A stretch of 64,000 bases of DNA, taken from positions 744,001-808,000 of the forward strand of contig CANDNT010000001.1 of assembly GCA_947387485.1 (NCBI GenBank). Direction: 5' to 3'. Source of the stretch: Aquimarina rhabdastrellae. GTDB taxonomy: Bacteria > Bacteroidota > Bacteroidia > Flavobacteriales > Flavobacteriaceae. Within the stretch, counting starts at the first letter, position 1. Each line of letters opens with the position of its first letter. Below the pieces are notes generated by a model that was not told where the DNA came from, did no database searches, and saw only the letters and a program-made list of their open reading frames with translations. Of this stretch, positions 45,930-55,282 are shown in pieces. A program made the position numbers and the translations under genes.

Positions 45930-48900
45930 TTAGAATTTAGCATTAACGTTTATTCCAAATGATCTAGCAGATGGTAATGCCATATCTTCTACTCCCGGTA
46001 CAAAATTCTGCCCTTGAACTGCTAATACTTCTGGATCAAAATGTGGATTCTCTGTAAAGAGCAAAAGATTTCTTCCTATAAGGGAAACTCTAAATTCGTC
46101 AAACCAACTATTGAATACTGTTTTTGGGAACGTATATCCTATAGACACTTGTCTTAACTTTAAGAATGTAGCGTCATACTTTGCATTATCTTCATTATCT
46201 CTATCATAGAATGATTTGTAATAACGTACTGCATTCATTGTTTCACCAGTTTCAAATGGTCTTGTTTGAGGTTCTCCATTATTATCAAACCCTGTTAATA
46301 CAACACCATTAGGTCGAATTCCTTCTTCTGGTCTATATGCAGTAGTTTCTAAGTTTCCAGAAGTAGAAGCTATTGACAATTGTCTAGATATAATTGTTCC
46401 TCCTTGTCTCCAATCCCATAAAAAGCTTAAATCAAAATTTTTGTACTTAAAATGGTTATTCCATCCAAGAGTAAAATCTGGATTATAATTGCCTAAAAGT
46501 CTAAGATTAGGATCTTTGATAGGTTCTACATTGCCATTGTTATCTACATTATAAATATCATTACCATCATTATCTTTTAAAAACCCTGTTCCGTACATAT
46601 TTCCTACTCGTTCTCCTTCTCTAGCAAATACCCAAACGGTACGAGAAGCTGTATTGTAGATACGAGAATAGGCCATCGTATAAGAATCAAATCCTGTTGG
46701 TAATGATGCGACTATAGCTCTATTTCTTGAAAAGTTAAAACTAGATAACCATTCAAACTTATCATTTTGTATTGGTCTTAGATTTAAAATTGCTTCGATA
46801 CCTTGACTACGTATCGACCCTCCATTTTCTATTTTTGATGTAAATCCACTAGAACTAGCTACTGGTAATGCAATAATTTGATCTTCGGCTAGGGTATTAT
46901 AATAAGCAAAATCCAATCCTATACGACTATTAAACAATCTTATATCTGTACCTATCTCAAACGAAGTGGATCGTTCTGGTTTTATATTAGGATTACCTGC
47001 ATTAGTCGTTAAATACGAATACGGTTGTGAATTATAGGTTCCTGTATTTGTAAATAAATTCTTGGTTTGATTGGGTTGTGTATCATTTCCTATTTGTGCC
47101 AAACTTGCTCTTAGTTTTAAAAACGAAATTGTTTCTGGTAATTCAAATTGTTCTGATAGAATCCAACTTGAAGAGATTGCTGGATAGAAAAATGATACAT
47201 CTTTTCCTGATTGTTGTGTTGCTGAAGCTAATGTACTTGACCAATCATTTCGTCCAGAAATATCTAGGTATAAATAGTTTTTGTATGCTAGTTGAAATAA
47301 TCCATATATCGAATTCTGTCTTTCTCTTTGATTTAATTCAAAATTCTCTATAGGTGATGCTGCGTTACTAAAACTATAAATTCCTGGAACTGATAAATTA
47401 GCTGTAGATAAGGTTCTTGCTCTAACTTTTTGATAAAAGGAATTTACTCCTACGGTTGCTGTAAATACTAAATTATCGGTAAAGTTTTTGTTGTATTTGG
47501 CTAAAATATCTAGATTACTCAACCATCCTGTCGCATTTGTCTCTACATAACCTCCATTTGCAAAACGTTGTGTTGAAAAAGCTCTAAATTGCGGTCTAAA
47601 TTCGTTATAATAATCCAACCCTCCTCTGACTGTTAAACTCCAATTTTTATGTAATTTATAATCTAAAGTTATATTACCTATCAATCGATGTTTATCTAGT
47701 TCATTTCGGTTTTCATGTACTGTAAAATAAGGATTATCATGCCAAGCATAATTGTAATTAAATTGTTGTGTTCCTTCAAATCCTCTTTGCCAATACTCTT
47801 TTAAGTTGTTACTGTTAACCGATCTTCCAAACCAGGTAAAAACATACATTAAGTTTTCTGATCCATATCCACTAGCAGGTCTGTTATCACTTCTTGAATT
47901 GATATAGTTAAAAGAGCTTTTTACAGCCATCTTATCATTGACCTGATATCTAGATTTAAGAAAAACGCTATTTCGTTTTAAATCACTGTTGGGTATAATG
48001 CTTTCGCTAGTAAGGTTTGTATATGATAATCGATAGTCTCCTTTATCAAAACTCCCTCCTATAGCTATATTATTTATGCTTGTAAACCCTGTTCTAAAAA
48101 AATCTTTTACGTTATCTGGATGTGCTCGCCACGGTGTTGCTGTTATTCCTGGTAAGTTTGCCGATGGATTATTAGGGTTGTATCCTCTTATGTAAATATC
48201 ACCTCCTCTTACTATAGTACCATCTGCTAATTGAGAAGGACTATCAAACTGTGGTACTACTATATTTGCCGAGAAAGGTGCTCCCCAACTTTGATCTTCA
48301 TCATCATTGATTCCTATTCCTCCGGATAAACCATCTCCAAATTCAAACTCCCCATTGACACCTTGTCCATAACTATTTTGATATTGAGGTGTTGTTAGTA
48401 TTGTTTCTATAAAAAAGTTAGAATTGTATGCTACATTAAATTGATCTCTACCCGATTTAGTTTCGATCACTACAACTCCATTGGCTCCTCGGGCACCATA
48501 TAATGCTGTAGCTCCTGCCCCTTTAAGAACTGTAATTGATCCGATATCATCAGCGCTAATTTCTGCTGCTGCATTTCCATAATCTATAGCTTGTACTCCA
48601 GAAGATGCTTCGGTAGTAGGGTTAATAATTGCATTATTAAAAATTGGATTTCCATCAACTACAAATAAAGGATCATTTGAATTAAAAGAAGTTTCTCCTC
48701 GTATTACAATTTTTGATGTTGATCCTGCTCCTGTACCACCTTGTACAATTTGTACTCCTGATATTTTTCCTGATAAATTATTTAATAAATTAACATCCTT
48801 AGCTTCAGTAATGTCTTCACTTTTTAATGTTTGTGCAGCATATCCTAATGCTTTGGCTTCTCTTTTTATTCCGATTGCAGTTACTAATACTTCTTCTAGA

Positions 48901-49214
48901 TTTTCTGCAGAAGCTTTCAAAGTAATCTGACCAAGATCCTTTAATTCTCCTTTTAGTATTGTAACAGTAAGCTCTTTGGTATCAAAACCTATATAAGACA
49001 CAACTAATGTATATTGTCCTGCTGATAGTTCTAAGATTTCAAAGTTTCCATCAAAATCTGTTACTATTCCTTTATTGAGTTCTTTTATTGTAACATTGGC
49101 GCCTAATAATGGCATTTTTCCGTCAATGACTTTTCCTTTGATTCCTGTTTGACTAGACATGGATGTGCTTATCATTAGAAAAAGTATTGAAAAGAATAGG
49201 TATACACTTTTCAT
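45930..49214 (-). CDS. SusC/RagA family TonB-linked outer-membrane transporter
   Basis: The 1094-residue protein has a signal peptide (FFSILFLMISTSMSS), then a carboxypeptidase-regulatory-like domain (GIKGKVIDGKMPLLGANVTIKEL). A plug with the SusC signature follows, VVIETKSGRDQ after VLKGAGATALYGARGANG. A 22-strand barrel of about 800 residues ends in SFGINVNAKF. There is no STN domain, so control is unlikely to run through a FecR-type sigma cascade. It forms the TonB-driven pore with the SusD lipoprotein encoded 19 bases downstream. Substrate is inferred from the phosphonate genes downstream. Confidence 0.94.
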   Translation of the reverse strand: MKSVYLFFSILFLMISTSMSSQTGIKGKVIDGKMPLLGANVTIKELNKGIVTDFDGNFEILELSAGQYTLVVSYIGFDTKELTVTILKGELKDLGQITLKASAENLEEVLVTAIGIKREAKALGYAAQTLKSEDITEAKDVNLLNNLSGKISGVQIVQGGTGAGSTSKIVIRGETSFNSNDPLFVVDGNPIFNNAIINPTTEASSGVQAIDYGNAAAEISADDIGSITVLKGAGATALYGARGANGVVVIETKSGRDQFNVAYNSNFFIETILTTPQYQNSYGQGVNGEFEFGDGLSGGIGINDDEDQSWGAPFSANIVVPQFDSPSQLADGTIVRGGDIYIRGYNPNNPSANLPGITATPWRAHPDNVKDFFRTGFTSINNIAIGGSFDKGDYRLSYTNLTSESIIPNSDLKRNSVFLKSRYQVNDKMAVKSSFNYINSRSDNRPASGYGSENLMYVFTWFGRSVNSNNLKEYWQRGFEGTQQFNYNYAWHDNPYFTVHENRNELDKHRLIGNITLDYKLHKNWSLTVRGGLDYYNEFRPQFRAFSTQRFANGGYVETNATGWLSNLDILAKYNKNFTDNLVFTATVGVNSFYQKVRARTLSTANLSVPGIYSFSNAASPIENFELNQRERQNSIYGLFQLAYKNYLYLDISGRNDWSSTLASATQQSGKDVSFFYPAISSSWILSEQFELPETISFLKLRASLAQIGNDTQPNQTKNLFTNTGTYNSQPYSYLTTNAGNPNIKPERSTSFEIGTDIRLFNSRIGLDFAYYNTLAEDQIIALPVASSSGFTSKIENGGSIRSQGIEAILNLRPIQNDKFEWLSSFNFSRNRAIVASLPTGFDSYTMAYSRIYNTASRTVWVFAREGERVGNMYGTGFLKDNDGNDIYNVDNNGNVEPIKDPNLRLLGNYNPDFTLGWNNHFKYKNFDLSFLWDWRQGGTIISRQLSIASTSGNLETTAYRPEEGIRPNGVVLTGFDNNGEPQTRPFETGETMNAVRYYKSFYDRDNEDNAKYDATFLKLRQVSIGYTFPKTVFNSWFDEFRVSLIGRNLLLFTENPHFDPEVLAVQGQNFVPGVEDMALPSARSFGINVNAKF

Positions 49215-49608
49215 ACGTGAAGTTTAGATTAATTGTACTGATTTTTACAGGTCAAAAATCCATATTAATCTATTCAAGTACACTACCTTATGTTTATCTA
49301 TTCTTTATCCTTAAGTACCTATATGTTTATGCTAACATTAACTACTTTAAATCTTGCTTAAATGTACGTTATATTATAATGATATTAATATGTTTTAAAT
49401 TTTGTAATCAATTTTTACTCCAAATTTTTATGGTTATTTTTTACTATTAAGGTTACGCAGTAACGCTTTTCTCAACATACCATAATTCATCCAAAAACAC
49501 ACCAAAACTACTAAAAATCAACGTTTTAAACACACTTAAATTTGTAAAAAACAGAGTACTTTAGTTTAAAGTTCAAACATCATTAACAATTATTCAAAAC
49601 TTAATATT
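49215..49608. other. 394-base divergent gene-free stretch
   Basis: This spacer separates the phosphonate locus (minus) from the PixA-like gene (plus). A TAAATTTG element at 49537-49544 is a candidate promoter for the plus-strand gene. No matching -7 element was found for the SusC gene on the minus strand. No RNA gene or repeat was recognised. Confidence 0.5.
49537..49544 (+). promoter_or_regulatory. -7 promoter element of the PixA-like gene
   Basis: TAAATTTG is an exact TAnnTTTG, 64 bases before the ATG at 49609. No -33 TTG is evident at usual spacing. Confidence 0.5.
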
Positions 49609-50172
49609 ATGTCTACAAAAACTGAAGTATTAGAAGACACTTTAGATTATGCTGCACTAAGTGGAATTACTAACCTACAAACAGTGATCGATACCAGTAA
49701 AGTTATAAGAGATTTTAAAAATCCTAGTAAGGATAAAAACAGACCTACAGCTATAAATCCATCTGGGTATATGTATATGGTTGTTTCAGATAATCAAGCT
49801 ATATCTGGACAAGGTACTATAAATATTAACTTTAACGCATCTGTAGGTGACGTAGTTCGCATGAGTGCTGTATCTGAGTTTAATAATTTCGAAAATCCAG
49901 TAGTACTTTATAATGTTGCCAAATTAAGTGGTGATGATGTATTTAGTTCTTTTATATCTAGGTCGTTTGAAACCAAAACACCTATTCCAAATAAACCGAA
50001 TCCTTTACCGCCCTTGTTTGAAAATAGAACATTCTCTTTTTATCAAGCTGATGTAGAAAAAGTTGGCTCTCAAAATTTCACAATCTGGTTTGCTCTATAT
50101 GAACGTCGTAGAGGAGGTAATCCTGAGTTATATGGTTATTTTAAATGGGATCCAAAAATTACAGTTAGCTAA
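49609..50172 (+). CDS. PixA/AidA-type inclusion body protein
   Basis: The 187-residue protein has no signal peptide. It matches the PixA/AidA family: LQTVIDTSKVIRDFKNPSKDKNRPTAINPSGYMYMVVSDNQAISGQG, then INFNASVGDVVRMSAVSEF, VSQ-like mid section, and YELYGYFKWDPKITV at the C-terminus (here PELYGYFKWDPKITV). Members form crystalline inclusions in Xenorhabdus or are quorum-induced in Burkholderia. I do not know its role in Bacteroidota. No adjacent regulator of that kind is present. A terminator closes the unit. Confidence 0.82.
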   Translation: MSTKTEVLEDTLDYAALSGITNLQTVIDTSKVIRDFKNPSKDKNRPTAINPSGYMYMVVSDNQAISGQGTININFNASVGDVVRMSAVSEFNNFENPVVLYNVAKLSGDDVFSSFISRSFETKTPIPNKPNPLPPLFENRTFSFYQADVEKVGSQNFTIWFALYERRRGGNPELYGYFKWDPKITVS

Positions 50173-50192
50173 GATTAACTCTATGATATATC

Positions 50193-50217
50193 AAAGCCCT
50201 AGATGATCTAGGGCTTT
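50193..50217. terminator. Bidirectional terminator after the PixA-like gene
   Basis: AAAGCCCTAG pairs with CTAGGGCTTT, then a run of Ts (TTTTTATTTTTT). It also lies just after the stop of the converging response regulator gene. Confidence 0.88.
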
Positions 50218-50224
50218 TTATTTT

Positions 50225-50953
50225 TTAAAAACTCAACCAATCTTTAAATGTAGAGGATTGTCTACGAGATACCTCAACTTCTTTTCCATTTTTAAGTTTA
50301 ATCTTTAATTTACCATTAAACCATGGTATTACTTCTATTACCTCGTTAATATTGATCAGTTGTTGTCTGTTAATTCTAAAAAAGTATTTCTCTGGTAATT
50401 TTTCTTCTATTTGATTTAAGGATTTATAGATTAACGGTTTTTGATCTCTAAAATAAATACGTGTATAATTTCCGTCAACCTCAAATAAACTAATCTCTCC
50501 TATTTTTACTAACCAGCAATGTTCACCTTCTTTTATAAAAATTTGACTATTCAAGTTCTTTTTATCACTCTCCAGTACTATTTGTTCTTGCTCTTTTTCT
50601 AAAACTTTTTGAATAGTTGCTCCAAATCGTTTTGCACTAATGGGTTTCATTAAATAGTCGAATGCATTATACTCAAATGATTTAATAGCATACTCATCAT
50701 ATGCTGTTGTAAAAATCACTAAGGGTACTTCATCAAGCATTTCTAATAATTCAAAACCATTTTTGCCTGGCATATTGATATCTAAAAAGAGAATTTCTGG
50801 TCTTGTTGTTATAATTAAATCATAACCTTCGTCCACATTTTCTGCTTCGCCTATAATTTCTATCTCATTATGATTCTTGATTAGTTCTTTAAGTTCGTTT
50901 CTTGCCAATCTAGAATCCTCTACTATTACTGCTGTTCTTTTAGTTTCTTTCAT
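50225..50953 (-). CDS. LytTR family response regulator
   Basis: The 242-residue protein has a receiver domain (phosphoacceptor Asp58 in LFLDINMPG, Thr-Thr in FTTAYDEY, Lys in LMKPIS) and a LytTR DNA-binding domain at about 140-240 (ISLFEVDGNYTRIYF, INRQQLININEVIEV). It overlaps its cognate sensor gene by 14 bases. The target genes are unknown. Confidence 0.94.
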   Translation of the reverse strand: MKETKRTAVIVEDSRLARNELKELIKNHNEIEIIGEAENVDEGYDLIITTRPEILFLDINMPGKNGFELLEMLDEVPLVIFTTAYDEYAIKSFEYNAFDYLMKPISAKRFGATIQKVLEKEQEQIVLESDKKNLNSQIFIKEGEHCWLVKIGEISLFEVDGNYTRIYFRDQKPLIYKSLNQIEEKLPEKYFFRINRQQLININEVIEVIPWFNGKLKIKLKNGKEVEVSRRQSSTFKDWLSF

Positions 50954-52007
50954 CTGTATTTATTGGCAATTTGATACTAGCAATTACTTCTTTGTTTTCT
51001 TGTTTTAATTTAAAATTAGCGGTTTCTCCAAATAGTAATTGCAATCGTTTCTTAATATTTTCTACACCTATCTGGGTTGTATTGTTTTCGTTAGCAAGTG
51101 TTCCTGTATTTATAACTTCGATATTAATTTCGTTTTCTCGCTCTTGAATAGTTAATGCAACTAGTCCGCCTTCTTTCTCCTTTGCTACACCATGCTTGAT
51201 TGCATTTTCGATAAGCATTTGTATCAACATAGGAGGTATTTTTGCTTTGAGTGTTTCTGGTGCTACTTCTTCTTTATATTGAAGTCGATCTTCTAATTGT
51301 ATCTTTGATAATGCTATATAATTCTCAACGATATCTAATTCTTCTTCTATTGTAATGGTATCTATTTTATTACTATTCAAGGAATATCTTAACATCTCTG
51401 ATAATCGCGTGATCATTTCTCTAGACTTATTTACGTCCTCTAACATTAATCCTCTAATATTATTTAAACTATTAAACATAAAATGAGGATTTATTTGTCC
51501 TTTAAGTATATTAAGTTGAGAAGCTTTTAATTCTGCTTCTAATCGTGCTTGTGTAACTTTACCTTTTTGTAGCTTAATTATTGATTTTACAACAACATAA
51601 ATAATTGTCCAAAAGAATTGATATAAGGTTAAATTAATTGTACTTATTACGATCTTTAACAAAACAAAATCTTCATCAGAAACATTTAAACTCTTTATTC
51701 CAATATAACTGATTGTATAGATAGCTATAGCTGATGAAATTCCCGCTAAAATTACTACACCTAATAGTTTTACATATTTTCTTGGATGACTCTGTTCAAA
51801 AAACTGTACTTTTTTTATATAGTGTCGTATTCTATGGCTACATAAAATCCCAAATGCAACTATGGCTAAACTTTCTATTAAAAAATAAAGTTGTTCGTTT
51901 ATAGTAGGAGAGCTTATAATTATTTTTGTAATAGTATTTATACTACAAAGTATTCCCCACCCAAATATTTGTAATCCCCAATATGTCTTGTTTTGTATCT
52001 TGATCAT
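50940..52007 (-). CDS. LytS-type sensor histidine kinase
   Basis: The 355-residue protein has four hydrophobic helices (about 10-155), then a His_kinase domain with the phosphorylated His in GQINPHFMFNSLNNIR and an ATPase domain (MLIENAIKHGVAKE, then NTTQIGVENIKKRLQLLFG). No extra sensing domain is seen, so the signal is probably membrane-derived. It pairs with the LytTR regulator and follows the alpha/beta hydrolase gene by seven bases. Confidence 0.93.
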   Translation of the reverse strand: MIKIQNKTYWGLQIFGWGILCSINTITKIIISSPTINEQLYFLIESLAIVAFGILCSHRIRHYIKKVQFFEQSHPRKYVKLLGVVILAGISSAIAIYTISYIGIKSLNVSDEDFVLLKIVISTINLTLYQFFWTIIYVVVKSIIKLQKGKVTQARLEAELKASQLNILKGQINPHFMFNSLNNIRGLMLEDVNKSREMITRLSEMLRYSLNSNKIDTITIEEELDIVENYIALSKIQLEDRLQYKEEVAPETLKAKIPPMLIQMLIENAIKHGVAKEKEGGLVALTIQERENEINIEVINTGTLANENNTTQIGVENIKKRLQLLFGETANFKLKQENKEVIASIKLPINTDERN

Positions 52008-52014
52008 CTATATA

Positions 52015-53412
52015 TTAGAATCTTTCTTTTATCCAATTTGAAACTAAAAGTAATGCTTTTGGTGCAAATGTTTCTTCTATTGCTTGGTATTCACTAAATG
52101 CTCCTGTCGTTGATGTTTGAAATAAGTGATTTAAATCTTTTAATTCTTTTGTAGTAAAATCTTTATGGTTAGCTTGTTTTAAAATAGTTTCAATCCCATT
52201 TAAATTTGCTTTTGCATCTACTTGTACATCTTTTTCACCATTAATAGCTAAAATAGGACATGTAACTTTGGATAAGTATTTTTGTGGATTATAATTTAAT
52301 AGTCCTAGCATCCAATCACTTGAAAATAGTTCTATTCTACGTTTGATTCCAGCTTCACTTAATTCTGATTTAAACATTTCTGGTGCATTTTCTCCCATTT
52401 CTTTAAAGATCTTTGCCAATTCTTTTTTTAACGACTCTCCTTTAAAATTTCGTGTTACTTTATATATTTTATTTGTATAGCTGGTATTAAAATCAATTAC
52501 ATCTTGAGATGCTCCAAGCATTTCTATATTCTTATTAGCTTGTGTTAACAATACTTCTTCTCCAGTGGCTCCCAATCCTGCTAACATTACTACAAAAGCC
52601 ACGTTTTTATTTGTTGATGCTACAATAGGAGCTATCATTCCACCTTCACTATGTCCTATCAATCCTATCTTATTAGCATCAATATCTGTTCGTGTTTTTA
52701 AATACTCCATAGCAGCTTCTACATCTGTTGCAAAATCATAACTAGTTGCAGTAGCAAAATCTCCTTTTGATTCACTGGTTCCTCTATCATCATATCGCAA
52801 TACCGCGATTCCGTTTCTTGTTAAATGATCTGCCAATACTAAAAAAGGTTTATGACCTAATAATTCTTCATTTCTATTTTGAGGTCCAGATCCAGATATT
52901 AAAATAGCTACTGCTGGTTTTTTAACATTTTTAGGCAACGTCAATGTTCCTGCCAACGTAATGTTATCTGCGTTTTTATTGATAAAAGTTACTTCTTCTT
53001 CTATATATGGATATGGTTTCTTAGGTTCTTGAGGTCTTACCGGTTTGTTTATTTCATCTTTGGATGGTGTTAATGTTAACGGTAATTCCATTCCATTTTG
53101 TTTGAAGGTTCCTTTTATGCTTTTTCCTTCTATGTTTCCATCAAAAATTATCCCCAATCCAGAAGCATCAATATGGATTGTTTTTCCATCTATTTTTGTA
53201 CTCGAAGTGGCTAATCCCATCGCTCCTTGTGATGGACTATCTAATGTTGTTATATAGGTTTGGTCTTCTTGAGTTATATTAAATGTTAATGGAATTTTTG
53301 TTCCTTGTACATCTAAGTTTCCTGACCAACTTCCTGTCACCATTTGAGCAGAGATAACAGTAGTTAATAAATACAATGCAGCTTTTACGATTATTTTGGC
53401 TATAGAAATCAT
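52015..53412 (-). CDS. Exported alpha/beta hydrolase
   Basis: The 465-residue protein has a signal peptide (ALYLLTTVISAQ) and a beta-rich N-terminal domain (residues 25-130, GSWSGNLDVQGTKIPLTFNITQ, likely lipocalin- or DUF3887-like). An alpha/beta hydrolase domain at about 145-465 has nucleophile motif GHSEGG (Ser in GLIGHSEGGMIAP) and catalytic Asp/His in NGEKDVQVD and LKDLNHLFQ. Likely an esterase or peptidase. It is in an operon with a LytS/LytTR pair, so the sensor may regulate it. Confidence 0.87.
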   Translation of the reverse strand: MISIAKIIVKAALYLLTTVISAQMVTGSWSGNLDVQGTKIPLTFNITQEDQTYITTLDSPSQGAMGLATSSTKIDGKTIHIDASGLGIIFDGNIEGKSIKGTFKQNGMELPLTLTPSKDEINKPVRPQEPKKPYPYIEEEVTFINKNADNITLAGTLTLPKNVKKPAVAILISGSGPQNRNEELLGHKPFLVLADHLTRNGIAVLRYDDRGTSESKGDFATATSYDFATDVEAAMEYLKTRTDIDANKIGLIGHSEGGMIAPIVASTNKNVAFVVMLAGLGATGEEVLLTQANKNIEMLGASQDVIDFNTSYTNKIYKVTRNFKGESLKKELAKIFKEMGENAPEMFKSELSEAGIKRRIELFSSDWMLGLLNYNPQKYLSKVTCPILAINGEKDVQVDAKANLNGIETILKQANHKDFTTKELKDLNHLFQTSTTGAFSEYQAIEETFAPKALLLVSNWIKERF

Positions 53413-53542
53413 AATGTTTTGATTTTTAATTACAAGATAAATCTACTGCTATTCTCTAGTTCGTTTTTTGAAATTATGATAAGTGGTTTTTAATTCTTTA
53501 TGAACGGCATGATCTTTTTCTATTAAAGAAAATCACATAAAT

Positions 53543-53574
53543 AAAAAACGGAGCTGAAATCAGCTCCGTTTTTT
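53543..53574 (-). terminator. Terminator after the S12 hydrolase gene
   Basis: AAAAAACGGAGCTGA pairs with TCAGCTCCGTTTTTT around a two-base loop, with T tracts on both flanks. It lies after the stop of the 53603 gene. Confidence 0.88.
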
Positions 53575-53602
53575 TCTAACATAGAATTTTATAAAGTAAT
53601 CA

Positions 53603-54976
53603 TTAATTTTCAATACTAGTGATTTCTTTTTTAATAGTTTTATTAGTAGCACCTATAATACCAGCTATCATATCATTAAAGTTAAGCCATACATCTGTTA
53701 AACCAAATCTAACTATTACTAAGTCTTCTGAAGGTATTATAAATATATTTTGTTGCTGAAACCCGTTGGCGTAAAACATATCTCCTGGAACATCTCTCAT
53801 CGATCTACCAGCATTTAACCAAAAATGTCCCCCGTAAATACCTTTTGAATCGGGAACTGGTTTAACTGTAAAATCTATCCAAGATGGATCCAATATTTGC
53901 TCACCGTTCCAATTTCCGTTATGTAGATACAATAATCCGAATTTTGCCCAATCACGAGGTGTTGCCCATGCGTAGGATGAATTCACATAATTTCCATTAA
54001 GATCTGCTTCTAATAACATAGAATTCATTCCTATTTTATCAATTAAGTTTTTATATGGAAAATCTAAATATTCTTGGTGAGTCTTAAATTGCTTTTTAAT
54101 CAATCCAGATAATAAGTTGGTAGTTCCAGAAGAATATAACCACTTTTCTCCTGGTTCATATAACAATTCTTTTTTTATTTGTGATTTAGACATATCCGTT
54201 TCTAAAAACAACATACTTGTTACATCTGATATAGTACTATAATCTTCTTTCCATTCTAATCCACTACTCATTTGTAACAAATTACGATATGTAATATTTT
54301 TCCGTTTATCATTTTGCCACTCTTTTATTGGAGCTGGATCATCTAACGCTATTTTACCTTCTTTATGTAATACACCGTACATTCCATTTAAAATACTTTT
54401 GGCCATAGACCAGCCTAATATTTTTGAATCTTGAGTTATATCATCTCCATATTTTTCAGCAATAATTTGATCTTTATACAGTACTAAAACAGCTCTTGTT
54501 TTTTTAACATCTTCTCCTTCTTTGTCAAAAGCATCTTCTACTACTTTTTCTAATGCTTTGTAATCAACTTCAGGAAAAATTGTATCTTTTTGAGGCAATA
54601 CTCCATAAGGATAAGGTAACTGTCTGTTCTCACGAAATCTATTTGGTTTTAAATAAGATTTTTCAGGATCATAGTCATCATTGATTAACACACTTCCAAG
54701 ACCTTCTCTATAAACGGCCTTTCGTTTCATAACACCAAAAACTGTAGCTGTTGCCCAAGAATTACCTTTATCTATTTCATCATCAGCTAAGTTCACTAAT
54801 TGTAAACCATTATCTCTTGTATTAGTATATTCTAAACTTCGATTGGCTACAAACACCGAAGAACTCATATTTTTGGCAGAATATCCAGTGATTAGATTTA
54901 ATATTGGTGAATGATACCAAATAAAAGCAATTAAGGATACAAAGAGTAAGGCAAAACCTAATTTAATAATTCTCAT
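53603..54976 (-). CDS. Exported S12 (beta-lactamase class C-type) serine hydrolase
   Basis: The 457-residue protein has an N-terminal membrane segment (LGFALLFVSLIAFIW) and a class C beta-lactamase/6-aminohexanoate-dimer-hydrolase-like domain. The nucleophile motif is SMAK (Ser, Lys), and YSSGTTN is the tyrosine motif. GHFWLNAG takes the third position in place of KTG. Likely a periplasmic amidase, esterase or D-peptidase. Lying next to an NRPS gene 306 bases away, it could act on the peptide product, as ClbP does for colibactin, but it has its own terminator and the link is speculative. Confidence 0.85.
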   Translation of the reverse strand: MRIIKLGFALLFVSLIAFIWYHSPILNLITGYSAKNMSSSVFVANRSLEYTNTRDNGLQLVNLADDEIDKGNSWATATVFGVMKRKAVYREGLGSVLINDDYDPEKSYLKPNRFRENRQLPYPYGVLPQKDTIFPEVDYKALEKVVEDAFDKEGEDVKKTRAVLVLYKDQIIAEKYGDDITQDSKILGWSMAKSILNGMYGVLHKEGKIALDDPAPIKEWQNDKRKNITYRNLLQMSSGLEWKEDYSTISDVTSMLFLETDMSKSQIKKELLYEPGEKWLYSSGTTNLLSGLIKKQFKTHQEYLDFPYKNLIDKIGMNSMLLEADLNGNYVNSSYAWATPRDWAKFGLLYLHNGNWNGEQILDPSWIDFTVKPVPDSKGIYGGHFWLNAGRSMRDVPGDMFYANGFQQQNIFIIPSEDLVIVRFGLTDVWLNFNDMIAGIIGATNKTIKKEITSIEN

Positions 54977-55282
54977 TTATTTTATTTTTTTAATGATTTG
55001 TATATTTTTTTGATAGTATTTTTTTTTATGTATATGTCATTGAGAATCTAAAATCAGAAGCATATATTATCATTTTAAAAGTGTGAAATTTTTGTCATCT
55101 CATTCTCATTTTTAGTGAATGTTTCAAGTTTATATTCAAAAATCTGAATTTCAGAATATGGTATTATTTTATTATTTATGATGCAATCACAGTACGCTTT
55201 CCGATGGATATTAGAAGATAACTTAACAAGAAGCTTATAATAAGTTTGAGTAATCTAAATAAAATGTATGGCCATTTATATT
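54977..55282. other. 306-base gene-free stretch
   Basis: This AT-rich spacer lies between the NRPS stop and the S12 hydrolase start. I see no convincing coding frame, no clear TAnnTTTG element and no strong hairpin, so I cannot say whether the hydrolase is co-transcribed with the NRPS. Confidence 0.4.
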
